This document shows positions 46,701-57,275 of a DNA stretch of 64,000 nt, piece after piece. The notes below the pieces were generated by a model. The model saw only the letters and a program-made list of their open reading frames with translations, was not told the DNA's origin and searched no databases. Source of the stretch: Macrostomum hystrix (lineage: Eukaryota; Platyhelminthes; Macrostomidae); the NCBI GenBank assembly GCA_950097015.1, contig CATNEN010000038.1, positions 24,961,001 through 25,025,000 on the forward strand, in the 5' to 3' direction. The position numbers were made by a program, and so were the translations under genes. The number at the start of each line of letters is the position of its first letter. The stretch's first letter is position 1.

Positions 46701-48138
46701 AGAGAGCGAGAGGAAGGGAGAGAGCGAGATGAAGGGAAGAGCGAGAGGAAGGAGAGAGCGAGAGGAAGGGAGAGAGCGAGAGGAAGGAGAGAGCGAGAGG
46801 AAGGGAGAGAGCGAGAGGAAGGAGAGAGCGAGAGGAAGGGAGAGAGCGAGAGGAAGGAGAGAGCTAGAGGAAGGAGAGAGCGAGAGGAAGGAGAGAGCGA
46901 GAGGAAGGCAGAGAGCGAGAGGAAGGAGAGAGCGAGAGGAAGGGAGAGAGCTAGAGGAAGGAGAGAGCGAGAGGAAGGGAGAGAGCGAGAGGAAGGAGAG
47001 AGCGAGAGGAAAGGAGAGAGCGAGAGGAAGGAGAGAGCGAGAGGAAGGAGAGAGCTAGAGGAAGGAGAGAGCTAGAGGAAGGAGAGAGCGAGAGAAAGCA
47101 GAGAGCGAGACGAAGGGAGAGAGCTAGAGGAAGGAGAGAGCGAGAGGAAGGGAGAGAGCGAGAGGAAGGAGAGAGCGAGAGGAAGGAGAGAGCGAGAGGA
47201 AGGAGAGAGCGAGAAGAAGGGAGAGAGCGAGAGGAAGGAGAGAGCGAGAGGAAGGAGAGAGCGAGAGGAAGGGAGATAGCTAGAGGAAGGAGAGAGCGAG
47301 AGGAAGGAGAGAGCGAGAGGAAGGGAGAGAGCTAGAGGAAGGAGAGAGCGAGAGGAAGGAGAGAGCGAGAGGAAGGAGAGAGCGAGAGGAAGGAGAGAGC
47401 GAGAGGAAGGGAAGAGCGAGAGGAAGGAGGGAGCGAGAGGAAGGAGAGAGCGAGAGGAAGGGAGAGAGCGAGAGGAAGGAGAGAGCGAGAGGAAGGGAAG
47501 AGCGAGGGGAAGGGAAGAGCGAGAGGAAGGAGGGAGCAGTAGGAACAAGCCACTCATAAAGCGGCTGCTTTTGTGACTGGATAACACGAACATGATAAAA
47601 CCAAGCTAGTATTCTGTAAAAAAATTCCCCAATTGATATTCCCATTCCGTCAGGTCCAAGCCAGAAGATTGGTGCCCGCCAGTTGCAGCAGGTTCTGAAC
47701 GTGACCTACAGCAAGGAGATAAAAACTTTTCCTGGCTTCAGCTTGGACACCTCGCGCAGTATTCTGGCCTTAGTGGACGTCGACATGTGTGGCAGCATGA
47801 ACTACGCTGAGTTCAAACAGCTGTGGGGCCAGGTGCGACTACTGCGCAGGGTTTTCAAAGACTTCGATGCCGAAAATAGCGGCTTCTTTGACGCATTCAA
47901 GCTTAGGGAGGCGCTGAAACAGGGCGGACTGAGTGTCAGCAACAAGGTGTACCACGCTGTAGCTGTCCGATTCACCGACCGCGACAAGGGCCTAGTTGGC
48001 TTTGAAGATTTTGTGCTGCTCTGCACCAGACTGCGCATCGCATTCGAGTCGTTCAACGCGATGCCGAAATGCGACGAGGAGGGCTCGGTTGGAATGGTGA
48101 ATCACGACAACTACCTGGAGCAAGCAATTTACAGCTGA
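43746..48138 (+). pseudogene. Partial duplicate of the calpain 3' end
   Basis: 43746-43860 copies the end of calpain exon 3 and keeps its donor (GCTG/GTGAGTACG); 47654-48138 copies exon 4 with its stop. The protein encoded by exon 4 is identical to the original. Exons 1, 2 and most of 3 are absent, so no protease could be made. A spliced EF-hand fragment is conceivable only if an upstream promoter or acceptor were used. Confidence 0.9.
43875..47528 (+). repeat. Giant GA-rich minisatellite, about 3.65 kb
   Basis: Some 230 units of about 15-16 bp (GAGAGCGAGAGGAAGG with variants GGGAAGAGC, GCAGAGAGC, GTAGAGAGC, AGAAAGG). Higher-order blocks of several units recur. It occupies the same intron position as the 80-bp array at 34427-34508. 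The purine strand is the calpain sense strand, so it could form triplex or H-DNA. Confidence 0.97.
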
Positions 48139-48282
48139 GACTATTTTGTGCGCAGTAGAGCAAAGTCAGTACACAACGAACTCATTAACCGCACGTAAAA
48201 AATACAATCTCGCTATACATTATGGATTAAAGAATTTAATCCGCGACACATTGCTTGTCGATACAGTTCAGTTCAAGCATAG

Positions 48283-49380
48283 GACGCTGAGCGGTCTTAC
48301 GCGTTTGGCTCTCGTATTGGCTCTCGTATTGGCTCTCGTATTGGCTCTCGTATTGGCTCTCGTATTGACTCTCGTATTGGCTCTCGTATTGGCTCTCGTA
48401 TTGGCTCTCGTATTGACTCTCGTATTGGCTCTCGTATTGGCTCTCGTATTGGCTCTCGTATTGGCTCTCGTATTGGCTCTCGTATTGGCTCTCGTATTGG
48501 CTCTCGTATTCGCTCTCGTATTGGCTCTCGTATTGGCTCTCGTATTGGCTCTCGTATTGGCTCTCGTATTCGCTCTCGTATTGGCTCTCGTATTCGCTCT
48601 CGTATTGGCTCTCGTATTCGCTCTCGTATTGGCTCTCGTATTCGCTCTCGTATTCGCTCTCGTATTGGCTCTCGTATTCGCTCTCGTATTGGCTCTCGTA
48701 TTCGCTCTCGTATTCGCTCTTGTATTGGCTCTCGTATTCGCTCTCGTATTGGCTCTCGTATTGGCTCTCGTATTCGCTCTCGTATTGGCTCTCGTATTCG
48801 CTCTCGTATTGGCTCTCGTATTCGCTCTCGTATTCGCTCTCGTATTGGCTCTCGTATTCGCTCTCGTATTGGCTCTCGTATTGGCTCTCGTATTGGCTCT
48901 CGTATTGGCTCTCGTATTGGCTCTCGTATTCGCTCTCGTATTGGCTCTCGTATTGGCTCTCGTATTGGCTCTCGTATTCGCTCTCGTATTGGCTCTCGTA
49001 TTCGCTCTCGTATTGGCTCTCGTATTGGCTCTCGTATTGGCTCTCGTATTGGCTCTCGTATTGGCTCTCGTATTGGCTCTCGTATTGGCTCTCGTATTGG
49101 CTCTCGTATTGGCTCTCGTATTGGCTCTCGTATTGGCTCTCGTATTGGCTCTCGTATTCGCTCTCGTATTGGCTCTCGTATTCGGTCACCTTAGTTTTGG
49201 GCGCAGCCGTGTAGAGAAGGCTTGGGAGGATTGCATTGCAAGTTTTTCGCTCTTGAAGACCAACCTCCATGGCACAGTGAGAGTGTGCACTGCCTGACGA
49301 TGAGAAAGTCAGGGCAGATGAACACACCTGTGTGAGCGTGTGCCTGCATACTGTTCGGCTTGCTATTATTATTACCCAGT
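48283..49380 (+). repeat. SINE family A with expanded 12-bp minisatellite (right copy)
   Basis: As at 35250-35910, but with about 73 units instead of about 36. GGCTCTCGTATT units are mixed with GCGCTCTCGTATTC-type variants that form alternating patterns from about 48510 to 49000. Confidence 0.85.
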
Positions 49381-49836
49381 TCAAAATTCAGCATTAGAAT
49401 GAGGAATAAATCAATGACAATTATATTTGATAAGTTTTATGCTCTTTAGGGCTAGAAATTCGAAAAGTACAATGAACGGAAACTATTTTGCATGTTGCTT
49501 ACATTGTTGTACGCTCATTAAGAATTAGTTTTTTTGCGTTAGTAGGATTAGTAGGAGAAGTGCAATTAATTTTTTTTCTAATTTCTAATAGTCGGGTGGT
49601 CTGCTGTGCTATTTTTGAAGGAGTTGGTTAAAAATGTATGAAATTTATATAAGCTAAGAAGCATTTCTAGACACAGAAACAGGCAAATAATTGAGCTGAG
49701 CAGACTAATTAAAGCAAAAGTTAAAATTTCACCTCTCGAAAGTAATAAACTAACGCTCAGTAAATAAGCTTCTTTAAGATAATAATAGATCAAAAGGTTT
49801 ACGAAAATACACTTCCTGCACAACGGATGTGCGCAG
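49381..49836. other. Spacer holding the Helitron empty site
   Basis: AT-rich, matching 35911-35942 joined to 37968-38344. The uninterrupted ATCAATGACAATTATATT at about 49411 is the pre-insertion state of the left-copy Helitron. No gene. Confidence 0.8.
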
Positions 49837-50841
49837 CTAATGCAGCCGCCTCCGAGCGAACTTCTTGAAGTCGGCCACGGCTGCGTAAAAAGAGCCCACG
49901 TCGCCAGCGCGAGCCGCGGAAGTCAGCCGAGTCACCAGCGAGAGCTCATCGCTGTCCGCAAACGAGCTGCTCATGCTAGCCAGCTGCTGAGCCTTCTCAC
50001 CTGCGAGCTCAGCTGAGCCTGAGCACAGTAGGCACAGACACGACTTGAACAGGTGATCCTTGGCTCCGAATCCCAACAGACTGTGACTCTGCGATGACAC
50101 TCCCAGCTGCCTAAACTGCTCAGCTGCATCGGCCAGCCTCCCGCAGTCCGCCATCAGCTCCGCAGCCTTGGTGCGACAGCCACCAGCGTTGGCCGGACTG
50201 TTCTCGCCGTCCCACAGCCCGATCGCTGCCGACAGCTCCGCCTGATCGCCGCCGCAAAAGGATTTCAGCAGGTCTCCGGCCTCCTCCAGGTGTCTGGCCG
50301 CGATGCTGAACTGGCCCTGCTCTGCGTAGATCTGGGCTGCTCGCTGCATGAGCTCGGCGGCCTTCTTTGTGAACTCGACCTCCTTCAGCTTGCGGTAGCA
50401 GTTGGCCGCCTCCGAGAAGCTGTTGGCCGCGTCCATCTCGCCTCGACTCTGGCGTGAGAACTGCTCAGCCGCTGACTCGAACTCGCGACCAGCTTCGTGC
50501 CACTGCTGGAGAAGCTTGAATTTGTTTCCCCGATTAATCCTAGTAGTGGCGGAACTAAATTTAGATGAATTCTCGTAAATGTAATACTCTATTTTTGCGG
50601 TAACAATGAGGGTAAAAACGGCTCCTCCAAGAAATATTTTGTGCTTCCAATTCTTCTTGTCGTTTGCAATGTAGTTGTCGCGTGAATCACACATGGCCAG
50701 TCTAAGACTGTCTCGAATTGGACGATTGACGCTGGTATGCAGGCTTGACTCTAATCGAACCTTGCTGATCAACTGGCCCATCGTTAATGTGCTCAACCTG
50801 GAAGTGGAACAAATAAGAAGAGGTGGAGTTAAGAGTGCCAT
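49837..50841 (-). pseudogene. S4: S1-like alpha-SNAP copy with nonsense and small deletions
   Basis: The frame is 334 codons, with an S1-type N-terminus, MGQLISK start option (50781) and a membrane segment (IFLGGAVFTLIVTAKIEYYI). Relative to S1 it lacks seven residues at IGL/WDGENS (21-bp deletion near 50217), lacks NNLDD near the C-terminus, and ends at RRRLH because the next codon CAG is TAG. The open frame is otherwise intact, so a shortened protein is possible, but loss of helix residues and of the C-terminus suggests decay. Confidence 0.75.
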
Positions 50842-50878
50842 AGTTATCTACAAATCATCTTGTAATAACTTGCTACGA

Positions 50879-51168
50879 GGGTCAGTGAAATATGGTCTCA
50901 CGCGTTTGCCTATAGCTCCAAGGTCCCTGAGCTCGATTCCGCGGCGAGGCCACATTAGTTTGGGGCGTAGTCGCGAAGAGAAGGCTTGGGGGCTTGTCGT
51001 GCAATTTACACCCTTAAAGACAATCTCCAAGGCACAGCGAGCGCGTGCACACTGCCTGACGATGAGAAAGTCAGGGGCTGATGTACACACATGTGTGAGC
51101 GTGTGCCTGCGTTCAGGGTGTGTGGTAAATTGTCACCAAATGATGGCCGGTACCACAGTCCTACTGTA
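50879..51168 (+). repeat. SINE family A copy upstream of S4
   Basis: Equivalent of 39478-39775, with a slightly shorter GT-rich segment near 51115. Confidence 0.88.
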
Positions 51169-51948
51169 AAAAGTATCAATGCTCACATATACATAGTTGT
51201 TACTGTGATCAGCACCACTCAACGCTGTTGTTGTCTACAGTCAGTCGAATATAAGAAGTTCTCAATAAATAGCTGACCCAGATAATCTGGTAAGTCTAAT
51301 TTCTGAGCAGCACCAATCCGCTATAAAAATGGGTCGAATAGAGATTTATATGAACCTGACTAAAGCTGGAGTACTTATATAATGAGCGAAAATGTTTAAC
51401 TCATTAATATTTTTAGAGGCCCAAAATGTAAACTATTAAAACAGTTTAAAAAGGGACAAAAAAGCAACAAAAAGTAGTGCAAAACATAATGCTTATATTT
51501 CTTGCATAATTAAATTTTTATTACGAATATTATTGAGCCTTCTCTACAAAGTACTTTCCTCCTGCATTGGCTAAGAAACGGATGTTTTAATTCAGATATA
51601 AGAGATCATCCATAAAATATGTGCCTCAATTAGCCGCTCCAATAGAATGTCGCAGAAAGGTACAAAATTATGCCTAGAAATACAGAGGGCATGTTTATTG
51701 GTCCGAAGCTGTCTAACGGAAACGGGTCATTCATTTTGCCGAAATATTCGGTTAGGTAGTTGCATAACTTACACATGTTCGCGTCGTTGGGTGAAAAAAC
51801 AAACTTAAAGCGTCGATAAAGCGCTGTCGTACATTTTTACAGAAATTAAATTTTGAAAATCTTGGGTTTAAATGAAGTGCAGGCAACAAAATGTTTCTTG
51901 TAAAGTAAAATTATTTAGCTTACTAAGATGGCTTGGAGCTGACCGTAG
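51169..51948. other. Duplicated spacer between S4 and S5
   Basis: Near identical to 39776-40554. No gene. Confidence 0.8.
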
Positions 51949-52995
51949 CTATGTCAGCTGAATGAGTTGCTTGGAAACAATTAATTGCAGCTGATGCAGC
52001 CGCCTCTGAGCGAAGTCGTCAAGGTTGTTGAACTTCTCGAAGTCGGCCACGGCTGCTTCAAAAGAGCCCACGTCGCAAGCGCGAGCCGCGGACGTCAGCC
52101 GAGTCACCAGCGAGAGCTCATCGCTGTCCGCAAACGAGCTGCTCATGCTAGCCAGCTGCTGAGCCTTCTCACCTGCGAGCTCAGCTGAGCCTGAGCACAG
52201 TAGGCACAGACACGACTTGAACAGGTGATCCTTGGCTCCGATTCCCAACAGACTGTGACTCTGCGATGACACTCCCAGCTGCTCAAACTGCTCAGCTGCA
52301 TCGGCCAGCCTCCCGCAGTCCGCCATCAGCTCCGCAGCCTTGGTGCGACAGCCGCCAGCGCTGGCCGGACTGTTCTCGCCATCCCAGAAGTCCGCCGCTC
52401 TCAGGTACAGCCCGATCGCTGCCGACAGCTCTGCCTGATCGCCGCCGTGAACGGATTTCAGCAGGTCTCCGGCCTCCTCCAGGTGTCTGGCCGCGATGCT
52501 GAACTGGCCCTGCTCTGCGTAGATCTGGGCTGCTCGCTGCATGAGCTCGGCGGCCTTCTTTGTGAACTCGACCTCCTTCAGCTTGCGGTAGCAGTTGGCC
52601 GCCTCCAAGAAGCTGTTGGCCGCGTCTATCTCGCCTCGACTCTGGCGTGAGAACTGCTCAGCCGCTGACTCGAACTCCCGACCAGCTTCGTGCCACTGCT
52701 GGAGAAGCTTGAATCTGTTGCCCTCATCGATCAAAGGTTGATAGCTGCCGAATCGATCCGTCTTGTGACATAATTTTCTCACCAGCTTTAAGCAAACAAT
52801 CAAGCACAGAAAGGACACAGCAGTCCAGAGAACTATCCACCCAGCATTGATTTGCGGTGGAGCAGGCGCTATTGTTTTCGGTTCAACTGGAAACTTGGTG
52901 ACAGTAAAAGTTACAGTTGTAGTCCAGTTTTGAGCCGTTGTTAATTTTCGGCTCCACATCCAATATTGAGTTGGTGTTCTAGTCGATTGGTGCAT
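51949..52995 (-). CDS. S5: alpha-SNAP-like protein with a Thr-rich N-terminus and membrane anchor
   Basis: Intronless, 348 codons. Residues 1-48 are Thr/Gln/Pro-rich and unrelated to S1. A transmembrane helix at about 50-72 (GWIVLWTAVSFLCLIVCLKL) is followed by basic residues (RKLCHK), so by the positive-inside rule the SNAP solenoid should face the cytosol and the N-terminus the lumen or outside. The solenoid starts at GNRFKLLQQWHEAGREF and is complete. The C-terminus LQLIVSKQLIQLT lacks the terminal Leu-Arg. A possible 3' splice site TTGTTTCAG lies about 60 nt before the ATG. This appears to be the intact source of the S3 fragment and of the S2 C-terminus. Confidence 0.87.
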   Translation of the reverse strand: MHQSTRTPTQYWMWSRKLTTAQNWTTTVTFTVTKFPVEPKTIAPAPPQINAGWIVLWTAVSFLCLIVCLKLVRKLCHKTDRFGSYQPLIDEGNRFKLLQQWHEAGREFESAAEQFSRQSRGEIDAANSFLEAANCYRKLKEVEFTKKAAELMQRAAQIYAEQGQFSIAARHLEEAGDLLKSVHGGDQAELSAAIGLYLRAADFWDGENSPASAGGCRTKAAELMADCGRLADAAEQFEQLGVSSQSHSLLGIGAKDHLFKSCLCLLCSGSAELAGEKAQQLASMSSSFADSDELSLVTRLTSAARACDVGSFEAAVADFEKFNNLDDFAQRRLHQLQLIVSKQLIQLT

Positions 52996-54378
52996 GTCAG
53001 CCTTCCAGGACGTTGTTGCTAGAAGATTCTGGACAATCGCTTTTCTTTGATTTGCTGAAACAATTTGGTTTAGTGACGGAGTGTAAGCTGAAGTGTGAGC
53101 TGAAGAGCCAATAATATTTGTGAGAACACGCTAGACAATTAGTGCATCCTACTAAATCCTAGACTTAAGCCTTAATACACTTTTTCTATGAATCAAAGAT
53201 CTGTTTATTAAAACTGAATTAAGTACGAATAAAAGTATAGAATTGTAATTCTACGCCATTAAACCAGTGCATTTGGTAACAATATAGGGTTTTCATTTGC
53301 GTTTTTAAAGTTACTTAGGTCTAATTAAAAAGGCGTATATATTACGCGTCGTTAAAAAAAAATAAAGACTTACACCACAAAAAGTTTGCATATACTACTT
53401 ACTGCTCTAAGCGACGTGTTCGATGTTTTTTTAGCGAAAACTGTTGATAAGGAACTTAATTAACGGTTTCCTATAGTTTTAGAACTTAATGGATAAATAC
53501 TTAAAGTCCTTAAAAAGGCAGTAGAGGAGACAGGGGAGATGAGACAGGAGAGGTGAGAAAGGAGAGGTGAGACAGGGGAGATGGGACGGGAGAGAGATAC
53601 GTCGTGAAAAATAGTGTCAATGTTTCCCTTAGTTTAATCCTTAAAAGGCTCAAGTAGACACTGTTGAGCTAGGAGGTAATATGAAATTAGTCTTACGAAA
53701 GCATTAAGTACGAGTATACGGCCCCGATATATATTCGCAAAATGACTTTAGTTGCTTCAGTGTAAAAATAACAGATTAGGAGAATAGTATTAGATGGCTG
53801 CTATAGGCTTCTAAGTTGAGAAAAGAATTCTATTTGTTTCGCTTTAACGGCTCAATGCCTGCTTCTGTCTGACTGTAAGTGTAAGTGTCATGCCAGTATG
53901 TTGTGTAGAAATGCTTGCGCTTTAAAAACCGAACTTCCCCAAATAATGTCCAGAAGGAAAGAGATACTGTGGGGGGGTAATGTACGGCAGCACTGTACAG
54001 TGAAGCAATGTACATCAAACCCTTAAAATAGCAATCTACAAAACAGCCGAAGGGTAAAAGCTGACTCACCCTTTAAACAGGTAGTCAGACCATGAGCTCT
54101 TCCAACAAATCAAAAAGTACAGAGCTGCACGTGGAATAGCGCCTTTCATTTCCAGGCATTTTGCACGGCTTACAAAAAGGGAACTTCAGTTTTATGTACT
54201 CACTTAGTAAAGAGAAAAACTATATTTTTAACAAAACGGAACTATTGCTAGCAGACTAGAAAAGAAATGTTCTTTTTAATTCTCTTATGATAGTTCATGA
54301 CAGCTCGCAAACCGAATGACAAGGACAAATAAGATTGCTCTGCTTAAATCTATTTGGCGAATCTGGTATCTTTGGCAG
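52996..54378. other. Intergenic spacer between S5 and S6, part 1
   Basis: AT-rich. A small purine-rich tandem tract (GAGACAGGGGAGATGAGACA, about 53520-53595) is present. No gene is supported. Confidence 0.5.
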
Positions 54379-54670
54379 AGGTTGTAGCCTAGTGGTTAGG
54401 GCGTCGGACTCACGACTTGAAGGTCGGGGGTTCGATTCCCGACTGAACTGGAACAATTTGCGTCCTTTAGCAAGACACTTAACTCTGCATTGCTTCAGTT
54501 CACCCAGCTGTTAAATGGGTACCAGCATCAGCTGGGATAATTGAAGGTGGGTGTGGCGTCCCCCCTGTCCGTGGACTGAACAGCTGTACGCAGCCTTCAG
54601 ATGCGCCGCGCATTAACTGCGGCTGTGCTGTCGGCTGCACATCTGACCCAATTGGGACAGGTGTAATCAA
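54379..54670 (+). repeat. SINE family B, near full length
   Basis: TGTAGCCTAGTGGTTAGGGC, GGGGGTTCGATTCCCGAC, CCCAGCTGTTAAATGGGTAC and the GTCGGCTGCACATCTGACCC end are all present in plus orientation; the tail is AT-rich rather than pure ATT. Confidence 0.88.
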
Positions 54671-54769
54671 TTAAAATTAATTTAATATTGGGACAAAAAT
54701 AATTTGTCAATCCAAAATACCCGACCATGATGACATAGTATCATGATAACATTTTTTGAACAGAAAAAA

Positions 54770-55110
54770 ACAATGTCTTGATTGGTGGTTTTTGCCTCCT
54801 GACACCCCGACAAGAATCGTTGAATATCTCGCCGATGCCGATGTTTTGTGATTCTGGAACTAGTTTCATCGGAGCGGAAGAGCGGAAAATTTTAGCCAGT
54901 TTTCTGGATTTTCATGGCGATTGGTTTAACATTCTGGCATGGGAGATACAGGAAAAAAGATTAAATGTGGATATTTGAAATACCCTAAGTGGTCTTCTAA
55001 TGTTAAAAAAGTCTGCGTTCAATTTAAGAATCCTAAATCAATGCCTTTTACACTGATTGACGCACTCGAACGCGATTCCAATGATTTTACCATAGACAGT
55101 TGCTGACTGC
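54770..55110 (+). mobile_element. Possible decayed BEL/Pao-type integrase fragment
   Basis: The frame 54778-54978 reads FCDSGTSFIGAEERKI, resembling the SDNGTNFVGA motif around the second catalytic Asp of retrotransposon integrases, especially BEL/Pao. Further residues (LIDALERDSNDF near 55055) might be a later part. There are stop codons and no LTR, so this is a weak call. Confidence 0.35.
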
Positions 55111-56255
55111 TTCCACTGGCTTGATATTCTTAAACTGAGCGACGCAAGCAGCATTGCTTGCAAACTGAACTGACCCAGCCTAAATAATGCAGGGAGTTTT
55201 AGAAACGAAGATTAGTAAAAGAAGAAGAGCATTGCTATGCACTTTTGGCGAAGTTAAGACGCACCTAGGATGCGCGTTAATGTCCTTCTACGTTAGAAAT
55301 GTCGCTCTAGTTCATAGACTAAAGTTTAGTAGACCACACATTCAAGGAATGACTTAGTCAAACATTTTTGTCTATGTTAGGAAGTGGGGGCTTCGCTCCC
55401 TGCACACCTCATTCTTACTCTCTGCCCTCGCGGTTAATACCCATTAATCTGACTATAAATTGGTTTCATTCCCCATAGCTGTGTCGTGTAAAAACTTGCT
55501 ACGATATAGATTACTTGCAATTTAAAAAAAGCTATGAATTTTGCCAGTTGACGCATGCTTAGATTTGCAGTGTCACAGAAAACTATTTATAGGACATATA
55601 GCGAGAAAAGTCCACGAGAAACATTCAGTTTCTGGACCAGTAAAATCTGAATGGCCCTAAAACCTTTCGAGTTGACACCTAAGAAAAAATATTTGCTTGT
55701 TACTTTTCGTAAACGTTTAACAGATCAAAAGCGGGTATTAGCGCGGGTAGCGGCTAAATTGCTGAGAGTTGAGTTTAGGTTGAATACGTAAAAGTTCAAA
55801 TTAATTACGAAGTTTAAAAATAACAGTCAATGAAAAAATGATATTGCAGAACAGGAAACAAAATTCTAACCCGAAACCAGCTAGTGAATAAGAAGAAGAG
55901 GCAACTGAAATATCCAATCAATAGAATATTGTCGTCAACCCAATAAACTATTTGAACAAAAAGAGACCAGACTAAAAATCATGATTTTTTAAAAAATGTA
56001 TCACTTTTAGCTGACTAGAAAATAGTAGACAAAAAGATTTTGATTTTGGCAAATTTTATTAAAAAAACCTTTCACAAAAATTTTAAACACGTGACTAGAA
56101 CTAACCACCATTTTCACACAAAGCATTTCGTAGCTTTTCGATGAGACTTTCAGCAATACTCGTCCATATTTTCTTAAATTTTCTTAGTCGGCCACAGCTA
56201 CATGAAGGTTCTTTAGCAAATTATCACTATTAGAATAGTATACCGGACAACAAAT
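55111..56255. other. Intergenic spacer between S5 and S6, part 2
   Basis: AT-rich; a short GC-rich piece near 55385 (GGGGGCTTCGCTCCCTGCAC) is probably transposon debris. No gene is supported. Confidence 0.45.
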
Positions 56256-57275
56256 CTAGCGCAACGGCTCGGCGTCCCCAGCCACAGATGTGCGCAGCTG
56301 ATGCAGCCGCCTCTGAGCGAAGTCGTCAAGGTTGTTGAACTTCTCGAATTCCGCGACGGCTTCGTCAAAGGAGCCCACGTCGCCAGCGCGAGCCGCGGAC
56401 GTCAGCCGAGTAACCAGCGAGAGCTCATCGCTGTCCGCAAACGAGCTGCTCATGCTAGCCAGCTGCTGAGCCTTCTCACCTGCGAGCTCAGCTGAGCCTG
56501 AGCACAGTAGGCACAGACACGACTTGAACAGGTGATCCTTGACTCCGAATCCCAACAGACTGTGACTCTGCGATGACACTCCCAGCTGCTCAAACTTCTC
56601 AGCTGCATCGGCCAGCCTCCCGCAGTCCGCCATCAGCTCCGCAGCCTTGGTGCGACAGCCGCCAGCGTTGGCCGGACTGTTCTCGCCGTCCCAGAAGTCC
56701 GCCGCTCTCAGGTACAGCCCGATCGCTGCCGACAGCTCTGCCTGATCGCCGCCGCGAACGGATCTCAGCAGGTCTCCGGCCTCCTCCAGGTGTCTGGCCG
56801 CGATGCTGAACTGGCCCTGCTCTGCGTAGATCTGGGCTGCTCGCTGCATGAGCTCGGCAGCCTTCTTTGTGAACTCGACCTCCTTCAGCTTGCGGTAGCA
56901 GTTGGCCGCCTCCGAGAAGTTGTTGGCCGCGTCTATCTCGCATCGACTCTGGCGTGAGAACTGCTCAGCCGCTGACTTGAACTTACGACCAGCTTCGAGC
57001 CACTGCTGCCTCTTTTTGAAATTGATGCCTTTCTCAATCAAGCGTTGAAGAGAGCCCGTATTGTTATGCCTTCTATAGAACATGTAAGCAGCTAGAAGCA
57101 GCATCGGTATCAGCATCAGCAGCGTCAGCTGTATCAGGATGATGAGGCTGATTGAATTAAAAAATTTCGGCGGTGGCGAAGCCGTTGGTGTCGCTGTCGT
57201 TTCTGTGGTCGTTGCGAAAACTGGTGACGACATCGATGAAGTTGTGGTAGTCTCTATTGTTGAATTCGAACTCAT
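56256..57275 (-). CDS. S6: alpha-SNAP-like protein with Ser/Thr-rich ectodomain and anchor, C-terminal Leu-Arg kept
   Basis: Intronless, 339 codons. Residues 1-37 are almost entirely Ser/Thr with Pro (TETTATPTASPPP), like an O-glycosylated stalk. A long hydrophobic helix at about 41-67 (SLIILIQLTLLMLIPMLLLA) is followed by YRR, predicting a cytosolic SNAP solenoid. The solenoid is complete, from INFKKRQQWLEAGRKF to the C-terminal SVAGDAEPLR. In alpha-SNAP the conserved C-terminal Leu stimulates NSF ATPase, so S6 keeps that capacity in principle. CATTTACAG lies about 40 nt upstream of the ATG as a possible acceptor. Confidence 0.88.
   Translation of the reverse strand: MSSNSTIETTTTSSMSSPVFATTTETTATPTASPPPKFFNSISLIILIQLTLLMLIPMLLLAAYMFYRRHNNTGSLQRLIEKGINFKKRQQWLEAGRKFKSAAEQFSRQSRCEIDAANNFSEAANCYRKLKEVEFTKKAAELMQRAAQIYAEQGQFSIAARHLEEAGDLLRSVRGGDQAELSAAIGLYLRAADFWDGENSPANAGGCRTKAAELMADCGRLADAAEKFEQLGVSSQSHSLLGFGVKDHLFKSCLCLLCSGSAELAGEKAQQLASMSSSFADSDELSLVTRLTSAARAGDVGSFDEAVAEFEKFNNLDDFAQRRLHQLRTSVAGDAEPLR

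Larger units (their letters stand above)
43746..52303. repeat. Right copy of the tandem segmental duplication
   Basis: Corresponds to 34303-43745. It lacks the Helitron and the S2 gene, but has greatly enlarged GA and 12-bp minisatellites. The junction at 43745/43746 joins GCTGCATCG to GAGCTGCGGACACG with a couple of extra bases; both parental sites contain CAGCTGC. Confidence 0.88.

Noticed and set aside
43709-47593. Long open frames of Arg/Glu repeats (+) and Ser/Leu/Pro repeats (-) in the GA-rich region
   Set aside because: They are translations of the 15-16 bp minisatellite in an intron of a partial calpain copy; no start context, no non-repeat domain.
47654-48138. A second independent small EF-hand gene
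   Set aside because: It is the duplicated last calpain exon, beginning at a splice acceptor with no own start; treated as part of the partial calpain copy.
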